From positions 248,001-312,000 of the forward strand of contig OY978101.1 of NCBI GenBank assembly GCA_963854735.1: a DNA stretch of 64,000 nt. The letters run 5' to 3'. This document shows, in pieces, positions 47,270 through 58,406 of the stretch. Positions within the stretch are counted from its first letter, which is position 1. Each line of letters begins with the position of its first letter. Source of the DNA: Marvania coccoides. Lineage: Eukaryota > Chlorophyta > Trebouxiophyceae > Chlorellales > Chlorellaceae. The notes under the pieces were generated by a model. The model searched no databases and was not told the origin of the DNA. It saw only the letters and a list, made by a program, of their open reading frames with translations. The position numbers were made by a program, and so were the translations under genes.

Positions 47270-49677
47270 ATGGCAGCACCACCGAGCAGAGGGCTAGCTG
47301 TGTCAATTGGCACCAAGCCCGGGCTGGTTGCGCATCCTCTGGCGGCACATTGCGGCCGGCGCTTCCTCCAGCGGTCACAGCTGCGTCATACCGCCCGTAG
47401 AGCCAGCGAAAATGACCCAGAGCCCGACTGGGAAGAGGAAATGTCAATCTTCAAGAAGCGCACCCTCAAGCCCTCCCAGATGGAGGCCCTGCGCAAGATG
47501 GAGGAGGCGAAGGTCGACGTCGGAAGGGTGCGCAGCGTATTAAATGCAAACCCAGCAATGCAATTTTTATAAATTCGCATTTTCCCGGCTCGACTCACCG
47601 CCCCTGTTTGTTTCATTGTCATCACAGGTTCTGTATACGAGGGACAGCATCGCCATCGTGGAGGGCCTCAACAACGACGCCGGCGTGGGCACCTCTCTGT
47701 CCTTCTCTAGCGGCGCCAAAGGGCAAGTTGACTCCCATTTTGAAAATTCTTCCGCCACATCTTTTATGCAACCAAACTCATCACAGTCTCTCTTCGACCT
47801 TCTACCTTTTTTCGGCAGCGTCATGCTGTGGCGCCGCAGCGACAACGTGGTGTTTGCCCTCCTGTTGGGGGGCGCTGATCTGGTAACAGTGGGCGATGGA
47901 GTTGAGTGCCGCGTGAGAGGCATCCTGCAGGTGGTGGACGAGGCAGAAGGCCCCTCCACCAAGAGGGAGTATGAACCCACCACCGTCCCGGTCGGCAAAG
48001 CGCTCACAGGCTTAGTTGTCGATTACCTCGGCCGACAGCTAACTTCTGACGGTGGAGGTCTTTTATCGCCCGTTCCCGTGGGCTCCGACGCCTCCCTGCC
48101 GATGCTCAACACCCAGCCCGACATGGAGAGCCGCGAGCAGATCACAGAGGCGTTGCTGACGGGGGTTAAAGCCCTCGATGTGTTGACTCCGCTCGGCCGG
48201 GGGCAAGCTCTGCAGGTATCTGGGCCCCAAGGCTCCGGGAAAACGCAGCTCTGCATCGATGCGGTGATCGGGCAGGCGGGCAAGGGCGTGCGGTGCGTGT
48301 ATGCTGCGGTGGGTTGTTCTCGGGTGCAGCTAGCCAACACCGTTGCTCAGCTGGAGGCGCATGGATGCATGGAGTACACCACCGTGGTGGCGGCTACCGC
48401 GGACCGTCCGCTGGGGCAGCAGTACGCGGCGGCGTTGACTGCGTGCAGTATTGCCGAGGCAACGAGGGACGGCGGGGGGCATGCCCTGGTGGTGCTGAAT
48501 GACGTCAGCGTGATGGCGAGTTCTTTATTTATTCAGCATATGCGATATACGATTAATGGTATTCATGGTTTTCTCTTTTTTCTCCCCCCTTTATTTCGAG
48601 ACATTTTGTTGACGTCGAAAAGTTCATTCATTCATTAATTCATTTTCCCTTTCTTAAACCCTTTTTTTCACCTTTGAAAATCAGGTGCGAATGTGGGAGA
48701 TGATCACGTTGGCGATGGCAGACCTGGGCTCCGTGGCGGTGGAGGCAGCAGCCGACGAGGTGGCAGAGCTGGACCAGGCAATAAAACCTAAAGAAACCGC
48801 AGAAGAAAACAAAGCAGAGGAGGAAGAAATGGAGGAGTACGAGGGGATGCTGGTGTCGGTGGCAGCCGCGCAGCGACGGCGGTTCTTCTCCAGCTTGGTT
48901 CAGCGGTGCGCCAAGATGCATCGCAGGCTGAAAGGCGGCAGCATGAGCGCGCTGCTGGTGGTGCCTGGCAGCCCTGCCACTGGCACCACACGAAAAGCGC
49001 GGGAAACGATCTTGAAGTACCGCCACCTGACGGAGGAGCAGAAGGCCAAGCTGCTGCATGCGCTGGAGCAGCAGGTGGGGGCGGCGGCGGCAGCGGAGCA
49101 GCAACAAAAAGGCGCGCCAAAGCGGCCTGTGCCTGAGGAGCTGCGCACGGAGGTGGTGGAGGAGTTCATGTCGATCACGGACGGGCAGATCGTGCTGCGT
49201 GCTGCGCGTGATGCGCCAACAGGCGGCGTTCAAGTAGACCCTCAGCTGTCGGTGTCGAGGATTGGCTCCAGAGCCTACGCCGCCGCGATTGCGGACCTCG
49301 CGCCGCAGCTAAGATTTGAGCTGGCGCAGGCGGAGGACGCGCGCAAGTTTGGCGGCGCGGCAGCGGGCGGCAGCGACCCAGCGGCGGTGAAAGCGTTAAA
49401 GCGGGCGGCGGCAGTGGCTGCGGCGCTCCCGCAGCCACAGCGCACGGTGTGTCCGCTATCCACGCAGGTGGTGCACCTCATGGCGCTGCAGAGGGGACTG
49501 CTGGACGATGTGCCTACCGCTGAGGTGGCAGCAGCGCTGGAAAGTTTAACGGCGGCGGTGCGGGAAACGAGGGAAGGAGCGTTGCAGGAGATTGACGCGA
49601 CGGGGCGGCTGACGGCGGTGGCGACGGCGGAGATTTTGGCGGCGCTGCAAGACGCGGATGTGCTTCAACAAACATAA
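47270..49677 (+). CDS. Nuclear-encoded F1-ATPase alpha-subunit-like protein (organelle-targeted)
   Basis: Four exons: 47270-47527, 47628-47722, 47819-48515, 48685-49677; 680 residues. The N-terminus (MAAPPSRGLAVSIGTKPGL and on, with many Arg) looks like an organellar transit peptide. The core follows F1 alpha: TRDSIAIVEGLNNDAGVG, VGKALTGLVVDYLGRQL, GVKALDVLTPLGRGQALQVS, P-loop GPQGSGKT (alpha subunits usually read GDRQTGKT), a degenerate Walker B (VVLNDVSV), FMSITDGQIVL and SVSRIGSRAY with the alpha-type Arg. An acidic insert (KPKETAEENKAEEEEMEEYE) and extended C-terminus are unusual. True atpA is plastid- or mitochondrion-encoded in many algae, so this may be an assembly or regulatory paralogue. 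Introns 2 and 3 start with GC (GCAAGT at 47723, GCGAGT at 48516). Confidence 0.8.
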
Positions 49678-49868
49678 ACAAAAGCAGTTTGATATTTTTT
49701 TACCAGATACTTTTTTCCGAAGCGCGAATGTAATGAAGCAAGCATTTCATTTGGTTTGAGCTGTCTACTTATAATGGTAGGAACTTGCAGGCATTTGATT
49801 TTTGATGCTTTCTTATCAATGAAATGAAGAGCGCCGCCTTATTATTTCTTTCTTTTTCACTTGATTAA

Positions 49869-50543
49869 TCAGTTGCCGGTCTTTGATAGCTTTCCAAAAG
49901 TTTCAGCCTTGCGGTGCGTGGAGGGCATCTGCTTGTTGGAGGAGGTGGACGCGCCCTGCAGCAGAATTGTTCATAGAATGGCTATTCTCAGGAAACAGGC
50001 GCGACGACACGGAATAAGCAGAAGGGAAGGAACCCCCCCCCCCCCGGCGATTTGAAGGTTGCAGTTTCCACATTTAATCATACTTGCATGAAAGTCCATG
50101 CCGCGTTGCAGGGAGCTCATTTTTGAAACGTGTTCGCGGCTCTGCTTGTGCATTTTTTCCAGCTCCTGCGGAGCCACGCCCAGCTCCTCGGCGGTTTTGG
50201 GGTTGGTGCGCTCCACATCGTGGCCAGCAGGCACCACTGGAAAGTGGTGGTGCGGTTCGGATGCCTCGTGCTTGCCCTCAGGGATTGGGTCGTGAGTTTG
50301 GCCTACACGCGCTCTGGCCTGCCTGCAAAGAACGAAGATGAAAAAAAAGTGTCGAAGATGAGATAGGGCAGCGCCGAACTCAATTTCGAGGGCTTTGAAA
50401 GCAAACCCAACCGGTTTCCGACACAAAAGTCGCGCTGGAGGCCACACGGAGGGTTGAAAAAAAAATCCTATAAAAAAACTGCAATACCTCGGCAAATTTG
50501 AGGCCTCGGCTGCCTTCGTCAAGGAATTGGGAGGAGATGACAT
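49869..50543 (-). CDS. Small unknown protein with a CxxC motif
   Basis: Proposed exons: 50543-50488 (MSSPPNSLTKAAEASNLP), 50322 to about 50034, and about 49963-49869. Middle exon: RVGQTHDPIPEGKHEASEPH, PVVPAGHDVERTNPKTAEEL, then HASMIKCGNCNLQ. The last exon encodes a short basic tail ending SKTGN. I do not recognise the family. The end of the middle exon is uncertain: it runs into 13 consecutive G residues (minus strand) before a poor GTTCCT donor. If the homopolymer length is wrong in the assembly, the frame and donor would change. Probably about 130 residues, nuclear or cytosolic. Confidence 0.5.
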
Positions 50544-51248
50544 CTCGTTTAATGTATATTTATACTTGAATTTGTTGGGAATGGGATCTCGAGAGAAATA
50601 TCGGTCATGTCGTGGGCGCGAAACAAATCTCGAGTTGGGCGCGCCAAAATTGCCTGAAAATAAATTGAAAATAAACGTTCTTATGAAATACGGAAGCTAT
50701 CTCCTCCCTGCCGGCGCCCGCCGGGGCCGTCATCTTTGCGGGCGCGTCGCCCGCGGCCGTCCGCAGCTCGCTGCGTTGAGAAAACTCCTCCTAAGTGCGC
50801 AGCTTCTGGAGGCCTCTGCCGCCTTAGGCTGGCCTGCTTTATTTCTCTCTCTGGCGCGCCTGGGGCTGTGCCACCTGCAGCGCCGTGCAATGAGTTTATA
50901 CTTGTAAAGCAACCCTGAGCTCGTCCAGAGCTCCAGCAGAGAGTGTGGCGGTAAAATATTGACAATTTTTTCATATGCCCAATATTCTCCGACGATTGTT
51001 TCTTGGACCGAAAATGACAATATACCTCACTTGGCCTGCGCTTCGTTCCTGCGGTGCCATGCCGCTCCCGTCTCGCCACAAACGTGGGGCAGTTGAAGCG
51101 TGCAGCCCGAAAGCGGCGAAGCGGCTGTGCTGCGGCGCCTCGTATGGAAGATCACCATGCGACAACACGTGGTTTAAATGCACCGCAGTGTCAGAAAAGT
51201 TAAATAATATCGTATGCATATTTAACGCTATAATACAAATACATATTG
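50544..51248. other. Intergenic region with an unexplained GC-rich block
   Basis: The stretch at about 50705-51180 is GC-rich compared with other spacers and has open frames on both strands, but no start context, splice pattern or domain I can recognise. Possibly 5' regulatory sequence, a decayed gene or a repeat. Confidence 0.4.
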
Positions 51249-53977
51249 TTACCAGTCGAATCCATCGTCGCCGTTTTCTTCTCCTTCTTCCGCTGCTGCA
51301 TTCTCTGCCGCCATGCGTCGGCGCTTTCCTCCCATCGCAGGATGCTGCAGTCGCACCAGCCCACCCCCTCCTTTTCCATACTGCTGCTGCTGCTGAGACG
51401 CCCCACCGCCCCTGCCTCCCTGCTGCTCCCGCTGTGTCGTAGCTGGAGGAGGTTGCCGCAGCCGCAGGCCGCCGTTGAAAGCAAACTTTCCTCCGCCTTT
51501 CTTAAGCAGATCGCCCGCCTCGTTCAGCATCTCAATGAACCCCGCGGTGTCAGGCATTGCCAGTTCGATTCTATCAGCGATACCGTACAGCTCATGAGTT
51601 TCTATCTCGCGCCGCCCCGCAGCCTCGCAGTGCCGCTGCAGCGCCTCAACAAAACGCCGGCGCTCCGCCTGGAACCCACGCCCGCCTCTGCCGCCCCCCA
51701 CCCCAGGCGGAGGCCCCCCAAAATCAATCCCTCCGCCGCCTTCTGCCAGCATCCCCCCCAGCGACTCCTTCATTATCTCCACCGCATCCAGCGCGTCCTC
51801 AGCGGTGACGTGCACCCGCAGCTCCGCACGCGCGCGCGCTTCCGCCAGCCTCACCAGACTTTCCAGCTGGCGATGAGTCACCGGCGGGGCGCCGGGGTCC
51901 GAAGCCGACCGCTCCCGCATCCCCAAGTAGAAAGTCTTGAGCTCCGCTGCCGCAGGGGGCGTCAGCACCGGGTGCACGTACTGCCGCGCGTACGCAATGT
52001 ACTTGCGCAGCAGCTGCGGCGGCAGCAGCTCGTCGTCAGCTTTCCGCTGCTTCAGCCGCTCTTTCAGGGTCAGTCTGCCGCCGCCGTTGGCGATGCCTGT
52101 GTTGATGAGCAGCAGAGGAGCAGCAGGGCCCTCCAGCAGCCCAGCACGCGCAGCATGGGCACGCGCTGCCAGCCCTGAGTGCTCTGCCATGACGTGCTCA
52201 GTCAAGCGTTGGTCGCGCTCCGCGTCGGGGCGGTCCAGCAGCAGGAATACTAGGTCGAAACGGGACACCATGGCGGGGCTCATCTTCAAGTTTTGCTGCG
52301 CACATTAGGTGAGAGTTTTTTTTTAGAGAGATAAGCAACTAAATTTGATTGGTTTCTAGCCGGAATAAAGCTAAAAGTTTTAGCTATTTAGCTCACCATC
52401 AGGGTCTTGCCGCGGTTGTAGTGTCCCTCCACGGGATTGGCCGCCGCCAGCACTGTAGTCCGTGCCGGCAGCGTCGCCACCAGCCCCGCTTTTGCCACCG
52501 CCACCTCCTGCTGCTCCATGGCACCCAGCATGGCCGCGTGCTCAGCCGTTACCTTGTCGAACTCGTCCACGCAGCACACACCCCTGTCCGCCAGCACCAG
52601 CGCCCCTGCATCGAAGCAGTAGTCGCCGCCGTCTCTAGTCACGCTCACAGTCAGTCCAGCTGATGAAGCGCCGGTGCCGCACACGTAAACCCCCCTGGGG
52701 GCCGCTGCTGCCGCCGCCTGCAGCAGCTGGCTCTTTCCCAGCCCTGGATCGCCCACCAACAGCACGTGAATATCTCCGCGAACAGGCACGCTGTCGCTGC
52801 TGTCCCCGCTGGCGCTGCCGCCCTTGCGCACGCCGCCGAGCAGCGCCAGCAGCAGCCCCGCCTTTTCCGACTCCATGCCGCAGATGTTGGGTGCCAGAGA
52901 GCGCACCAGCTGCCTCAGTTGGTCGCCCTCACACGTCTCCGTGAAAGTCCGAATAAAATCCAAATCCAGCCGAGTGAAGCCTGGCATGTTCGGCGGGAGA
53001 TAGCTCACTCCCTCCGGCTCCGCTACGATCGCTGCAGCCTCCGCTGCACCGCTTCCAGCCGGGCCTGCCGCTCTGCCGCCCACTCCCGCCCCCTTGACCA
53101 CTGAAACCGCCTCTACGTAGGGCAGAAACAGGCACTGTCGCTTGGCGTCGCCGCCGAAGCGTTTCCCCGACGCTGGCTCGCCTTGCAGCACCTTGACTAT
53201 GCCGGTAACCGTGATAACCTCGCCCGGCGCGGCGGTTTCCACTAATTCATGTAAAAGCTCGACGTCCGCGGGACGCGGGACGCGGCCCTCCCCCGTGCGC
53301 TCATCGCGGGGGAGCCCCTGCACTTGCACGCGCTGCCAGTCCGCGCAGCGCGTCGCCCTGCGGTTAGGGGCGAGGGTTCTGCTGCGACAGCCGTCGCTGC
53401 GGCAGGAAGCTGGCGGCGTGAATCTACCGTCTGGAAACTCCACATCCTGCGCGCCCCCGCATTTGCCGCACACAAACTGCATGCAGGTGACCATAGGGCG
53501 CGCGGGGGTGGCCCTAGTGACGGTCCCTCGGATTGTGACTAGCCGCCCAATTTGGTCGGCTCGAATGGCGCTAACAGGGATGAAAGAATCGGTGTGGTTG
53601 CGCAGGCGGGCGTGGACTATCGCGGGTCCTTCTACGGTGGCGGGAGGGTGGCGCTTGGGGTCGATAAAGAGGGCTTCGTGGGCTGCAGCGCCCAGGCATT
53701 TGAGGGCGTCTGCTGGGGCGTGGAGCATCGCCTCATCGAGGTCGGAGATGCCTGAGAGGCGGAGTAGCTGGGTCCAATCGAGGGGGAGGACGATGGAGGC
53801 GTGGCGGGTGGTGGCTGGTGAGAGGAGAGGCCAGCCGTTGGGGGAGCGGAAAAAAACGGTGAGCTGGTGGATGAGCACGGCGCGACGGTCGTTCGCTTTG
53901 TACTCTTTGATCTTCCAGTAATGCTCCCAGGCGGCGGGGCACTTGCTGGTGGCGTGCAGCGCAGCTTGCGTAGCCAT
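51249..53977 (-). CDS. MCM8: Minichromosome maintenance helicase MCM8
   Basis: Two exons: 53977-52397 and 52295-51249; 875 residues (human MCM8 is 840). N-terminal OB/zinc region: VTIRGTVTRATPARPMV, then CGKCGG and CRSDGC. AAA+ core: Walker A GDPGLGKSQLLQ, RGVYVCGTGASSAGLTVSVT, Walker B CCVDEFDK, AMEQQEVAVAKAG, LAAANPVEGHYN and Arg finger SRFDLVF. The wording of these motifs fits MCM8 rather than MCM2-7 or MCM9. A C-terminal winged-helix region precedes a glutamine/glycine-rich tail. Role: with MCM9, DNA synthesis in homologous recombination and interstrand crosslink repair, and meiotic recombination. Confidence 0.93.
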
Positions 53978-54343
53978 TTTGGAATGTTTATTTTTTTAAA
54001 TGAGTTGGTGAGCTAGCGCTCGCATTTTGGCTGGCTGGAGCGTCATGATATTACGATAAACAGGTAAATAAAATTGATTTGAAGTCGTTTAGCCAGAAAT
54101 AACGGGGAGAACATTTGGAGCAGCTGTCCACCATTCAAGTTTCCTGCTCATATCGAAGCTCCCTTCGACATTTCACATTCCCAAAGTTTTTAGAAAAGCA
54201 CTGAAAGCACCAGGCATCGCTCTCTGGCCGCTAGATTTGCAGCACTTTGATTAAATTAGTTTTGATCGAGTATCCCTCCTTTTAGTAGCCACGCTGTTTG
54301 CGTTACTCGATTTCATTTTCATTTGATCAAAGCGCCTTCCGAA
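53978..54343. promoter_or_regulatory. Divergent spacer between MCM8 and oligopeptidase genes
   Basis: 366 bp of AT-rich DNA between two divergent start codons. Presumed promoters for both; no motif singled out. Confidence 0.4.
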
Positions 54344-57300
54344 ATGCGCAACCGCGGGGCTCTGGTGCTGGGCGCCAGCGCAGCCATCGCGGCGGGCATG
54401 ATCGTCGCCCGCCGGCTCCACCCTTCCGCCCGCTTGAACCGCCTCCTCAACGGGAACCTCCGCCTATTCTCCTCCCCCGCCTCCCGCCAGGCCCTCAAGA
54501 CCCTGGCAGCCTCCACCAACCGGCGCTACGTACTGCGCGGCTGGCCCAAGCCCGGCATCAACGACGACGCCAAACGAGAGCTCGTGGCTAAAGCCTCCTC
54601 TGAGGGCGCCTCCTCCGATCTAGAGTCAGCCCGGCTGGCCATCCTGCAGGCCCCGCTGGCAGAGCGCCGGCCGTACGAGCTGGAAATGCACGGCGACGTG
54701 CGCATGGACTCCTTTTACTGGCTGAGGGACGACGATAGAAAAGACCCGGCAGTGGTGGCGCACCTGGAGGCCGAGAACAGCTACACCAAGGCGGTGCTGG
54801 CGGACACCGAGGCGCTGCAGGAGGCGCTGTACCATGAGATGAGGGGGCGCATTCAGGAGGCTGATGCGTCTGCGCCGCAGCGGTCCCACGGGTTCTGGTA
54901 CTACACTAGGACAGAGGAAGGCGCACAGGTACTTCAGAATTGGTGGGAGGGGGTAGCATGACAAGTTTTGCAGGTCGTGGAGTGTTTTACGCATGCGTGC
55001 TGCTGTTTTCGGGGCCATTTTCAGTTCATTTAGTGCCAATGCCAATTTCAATAACAAATATGTTTGATGTTTGAAGATTGAATTGATAGGTACGAACGAA
55101 AGAATTTCTCCAACTGAAATTCCACGTTTTTGGTGTGCAGTACGCCGTGCACTGCCGGCGTGCCGTGCCTGCTGCCGCCGCCTCCGCACCGCCCTCTGTC
55201 AGCGACGTCATGGACGCGTCGGTTCATGAAGAAGTATTGCTCGACGAAAACGAAGAGGCCAAGGGCCACGCGTTCTACATGGTGGGCGGGTTCGACGTGT
55301 CCCCCGACCACAAGCTGCTGGCTTACGGCGTGGACACCAAAGGCAACGAGATGTTCACGCTGCACGTCAAGGATCTGGCCACCGGCACAGAGGTGCTGGC
55401 TCGCCCCATCCCGGACACCGCTGGCTCGTTTGCGTGGGCGGCTGACAACCGCACCCTGTTCTACGTCACCAAGGACAAGCTGGACCGCCCCGACAAGGCA
55501 AGTTTTAAATTTTTAGTTTTTTATTCCCCCTTTGCCGCTCTCCCAGTAGTAACTTATCTGTGCCCTTCCTTTTCCACCGTGTATTTGACGCCTCCTTTTG
55601 CACTAGCACCTCAATTATTGTTTAGGCTACGTTGCTTCTCTCTTATTCCATCTGCCTTTGTATTTGACGCCTCCTTTTGCACTAGCACCTCAATTATTGT
55701 TTAGGCTACGTTGCTTCTCTCTTATTCCATCTGCCTTTTCTTTCAACCCAACGGCAGGTGTGGCGCCACGAGATCGGCTCCGACGCCACCCAGGACGCGC
55801 TGGTGTACCACGAGACCGACGAATCCTTCTACGTCGGCATCTCCACCTCCCACTCGGAGGCCATGCTCTACATCCACAGCGGCTCAGCGGTGACCTCTGA
55901 CGTGCGATTGCTGCGTGCTGACGACCCTCGCGGCGAGTGGCGGGTGGTGCTGCCGCGGGTGGAGGACGTGGAGTACTCGGTGGAGGACCGAGGGGAGCAG
56001 CTGTTCATCACAGGTACTGACAGGATGGCGAGGGCGTTTCAATTCCCGTGGGCTGGGGAGATTAAATTAATGCGCGCGAAAATCGCTGTGTAGTTGTGAT
56101 CATTAAGTGCATTGCACGCACATGCTGCATAATAAAACTCAATCGACTTTTTGAATATCCATCACCGTCTGCACTGCTTCATCTGACTTTCCTTGCCCCT
56201 TTATTTCATTTTTTCTTTCCTCTTTACGACAGTTCGGGACGCCGCCCGTCCCAATTCCGAGGTTTTGGTTGCCCCCGCCGTCGACCCTCAGGCCACCTCT
56301 GCGCTCATCCCCCACCGCGCCGACGTGAAAATCGAGCACATTGAGGTCTTCAGGGACTCCCTGGTTTCGTTCGAGCGCCGCGAAGGCCTGCAGCAGGCGG
56401 TTGTCTACCCTCTGCCTACAGGCGGAGCGCCAGTGCCCACTGACGCGCCGCTGTCCGGCGGAACGCCCATCGCGTTCGACGAGCCCACCTACGAGCTGAC
56501 ATCTGCGTCTCAAGGCGACTTTGACACCCCGCTGCTGCGGTTTTACTACACCAGCCTTACCACTCCCGACACCACCATTGATTTCAACATGGCGACGGGA
56601 GAACGGGCCACTAAGAAGGTGCAGCCGGTGCGGGGCGGGTTTGACCGCTCAAAGTACCGCACGGAGCGGCTGTGGGCCACCGCTGAGGACGGCGTGCGGG
56701 TGCCGATTTCGTTGGTGTATCGCACCGACCTTGCGAAGCGGGACGGCACCGATCCGCTGCTGCTGAACGCCTACGGGTCGTACGAGGTCCCCAACGACGC
56801 AGGTAGGGCGCAATTTTGTAGTTAATTTTGTAGTTTTAAGGTCATTTTGACATGATATTGAAGTATATGTCATGTTTTTTTGTTTTTATCAAATTATAGA
56901 TTTTCGGCACACCCGGCTGTCGCTGCTGGACCGCGGCTTCACGTTCGCCATCGCGCATGTGCGTGGCGGCGGCGAGATGGGGCGCACGTGGTACGAGGAC
57001 GGAAAGTACCTCAAAAAGAAAAACACGTTTACAGACTTCATTGCCTGCGCGGAGGTGCTGGTGCAGCAGAAGTGGACCTCCCCCGAGCGACTGTGCATTG
57101 AGGGGCGGTCAGCGGGGGGGCTGACGATGGGCGCAGTGATCAACGCCCGCCCTGACCTGTTCAAAGCAGCGATTCTGGGCGTTCCCTTTGTGGACTGCCT
57201 CACCACCATGCTGGATCACTCCATTCCCCTCACAGGTAAGATAATAAATCTTAATATTCATTTGTTTCCCTCGTTTTTTCATCAGTCATCATTTTTTGCA

Positions 57301-57829
57301 TATTTCAGTGGCTTCCTTTCTATTTTTTCAACTCGATTTTGTTGCTCTGTGCAGCCATCGAGACTGAGGAGTGGGGAGACCCGCGGGAGGAGCAGTATTA
57401 CACGTACATGAAGAGCTACAGCCCCATGGAGAACGTCAAGGAGGGCGAAAAATATCCAAACATGCTGGTCACGGCAGGGCTGCACGACCCGAGGGTGGGG
57501 TACTGGTGAGTTCGTTTTTGACTGTAGTTAATTGATTAGTATGCCCGTTTATCTAGAGATGGATGCGAGAATTTTTTATTTGTGTTTTTGCGCCCATTTA
57601 AATTGTTGCTACCTTCTTTTTCTGCAGGGAGCCGGCCAAACTGGTGGCCAAGCTGCGCAGCGTGTCGGCTCCCGGGAGCCTGCTGCTGCTGAAGTGCGAA
57701 ATGGGGGCCGGGCACTTCAGCCAGAGCGGCCGCTTTGACCGACTGAAGGAGGTTGCCATCGAGCATGCTTTCTTGCTGAAGGTGCAGGGAATGCTGGAGA
57801 CGCCGCTGCAGCCCAGCGAGACACTGTGA
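54344..57829 (+). CDS. Oligopeptidase B (S9A prolyl oligopeptidase family)
   Basis: Seven exons: 54344-54928, 55141-55497, 55758-56013, 56233-56802, 56900-57235, 57355-57505, 57628-57829; 818 residues. Residues about 1-100 include a hydrophobic start and an organelle-type leader. Then comes the beta-propeller ([34 protein letters not shown]-like FYVTKDKLD). The alpha/beta hydrolase domain follows: [28 protein letters not shown], catalytic Ser in [12 protein letters not shown], Asp in [15 protein letters not shown], His in GAGHFSQSG. The family cleaves after basic residues in peptides. Intron 2 begins with GC (GCAAGT at 55498) and contains a 79-bp tandem duplication. The other introns are GT-AG. 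Confidence 0.93.
55581..55738 (+). repeat. Perfect 79-bp tandem duplication in an intron
   Basis: The unit starting gtatttgacgcctccttttg occurs at 55581-55659 and again at 55660-55738, with no difference I can see. It lies in the GC-AG intron 55498-55757. Confidence 0.95.
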
Positions 57830-58406
57830 ACACGATTATTTTTTACTGCGAATGAATGTAAATTCTGGAACACACATGCTGCTATGTGGAGAGAAAAAGG
57901 TCCACGCTGAGCTTGAGAAATGGGAGTTGAGATCCCAGATTATCAAGGTGCAGGGCAATTTTTATTGCAAGAGCATTTTTTACTTTACTCTCCATTTACT
58001 TGCAGCGTGAAGCTCCTGAATTAGCGGGGACTTGCCTGGATATTGTTCTGGCTTCCTGTTTGCCTGTTTCAGGTTGCACCACGCTTTTTCACAGCTTTGC
58101 CTCGCGTTCGCTGCCCGCTGTCGGAAAGAGCCATACTATTGCTGACATAGAACTAGATATTTTGTTTTTATTTCAAACCATGCGCAAAAGTATGCAACAA
58201 CGCTCGTATATCTAAAAACAGCGGATAGTAAACAGAAAGGAAGCAACTAAAAAACACGCACAGTATTACGTAAGGTAAGGTTTTACTTGGTCAAAGGGGC
58301 AGTGAAATGGGAAGGGATAAAACTGACGAAGCACCAAAAATCCACAAGGGAAAATTAATTAACATTATTGACATGCAAATTTTCTCTTCAACTAAAACGC
58401 TTTCCT
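57830..58406. other. Convergent spacer, no gene seen
   Basis: 577 bp between the stops of oligopeptidase B (plus) and the RRM protein (minus). AT-rich; nothing recognised. Confidence 0.5.
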
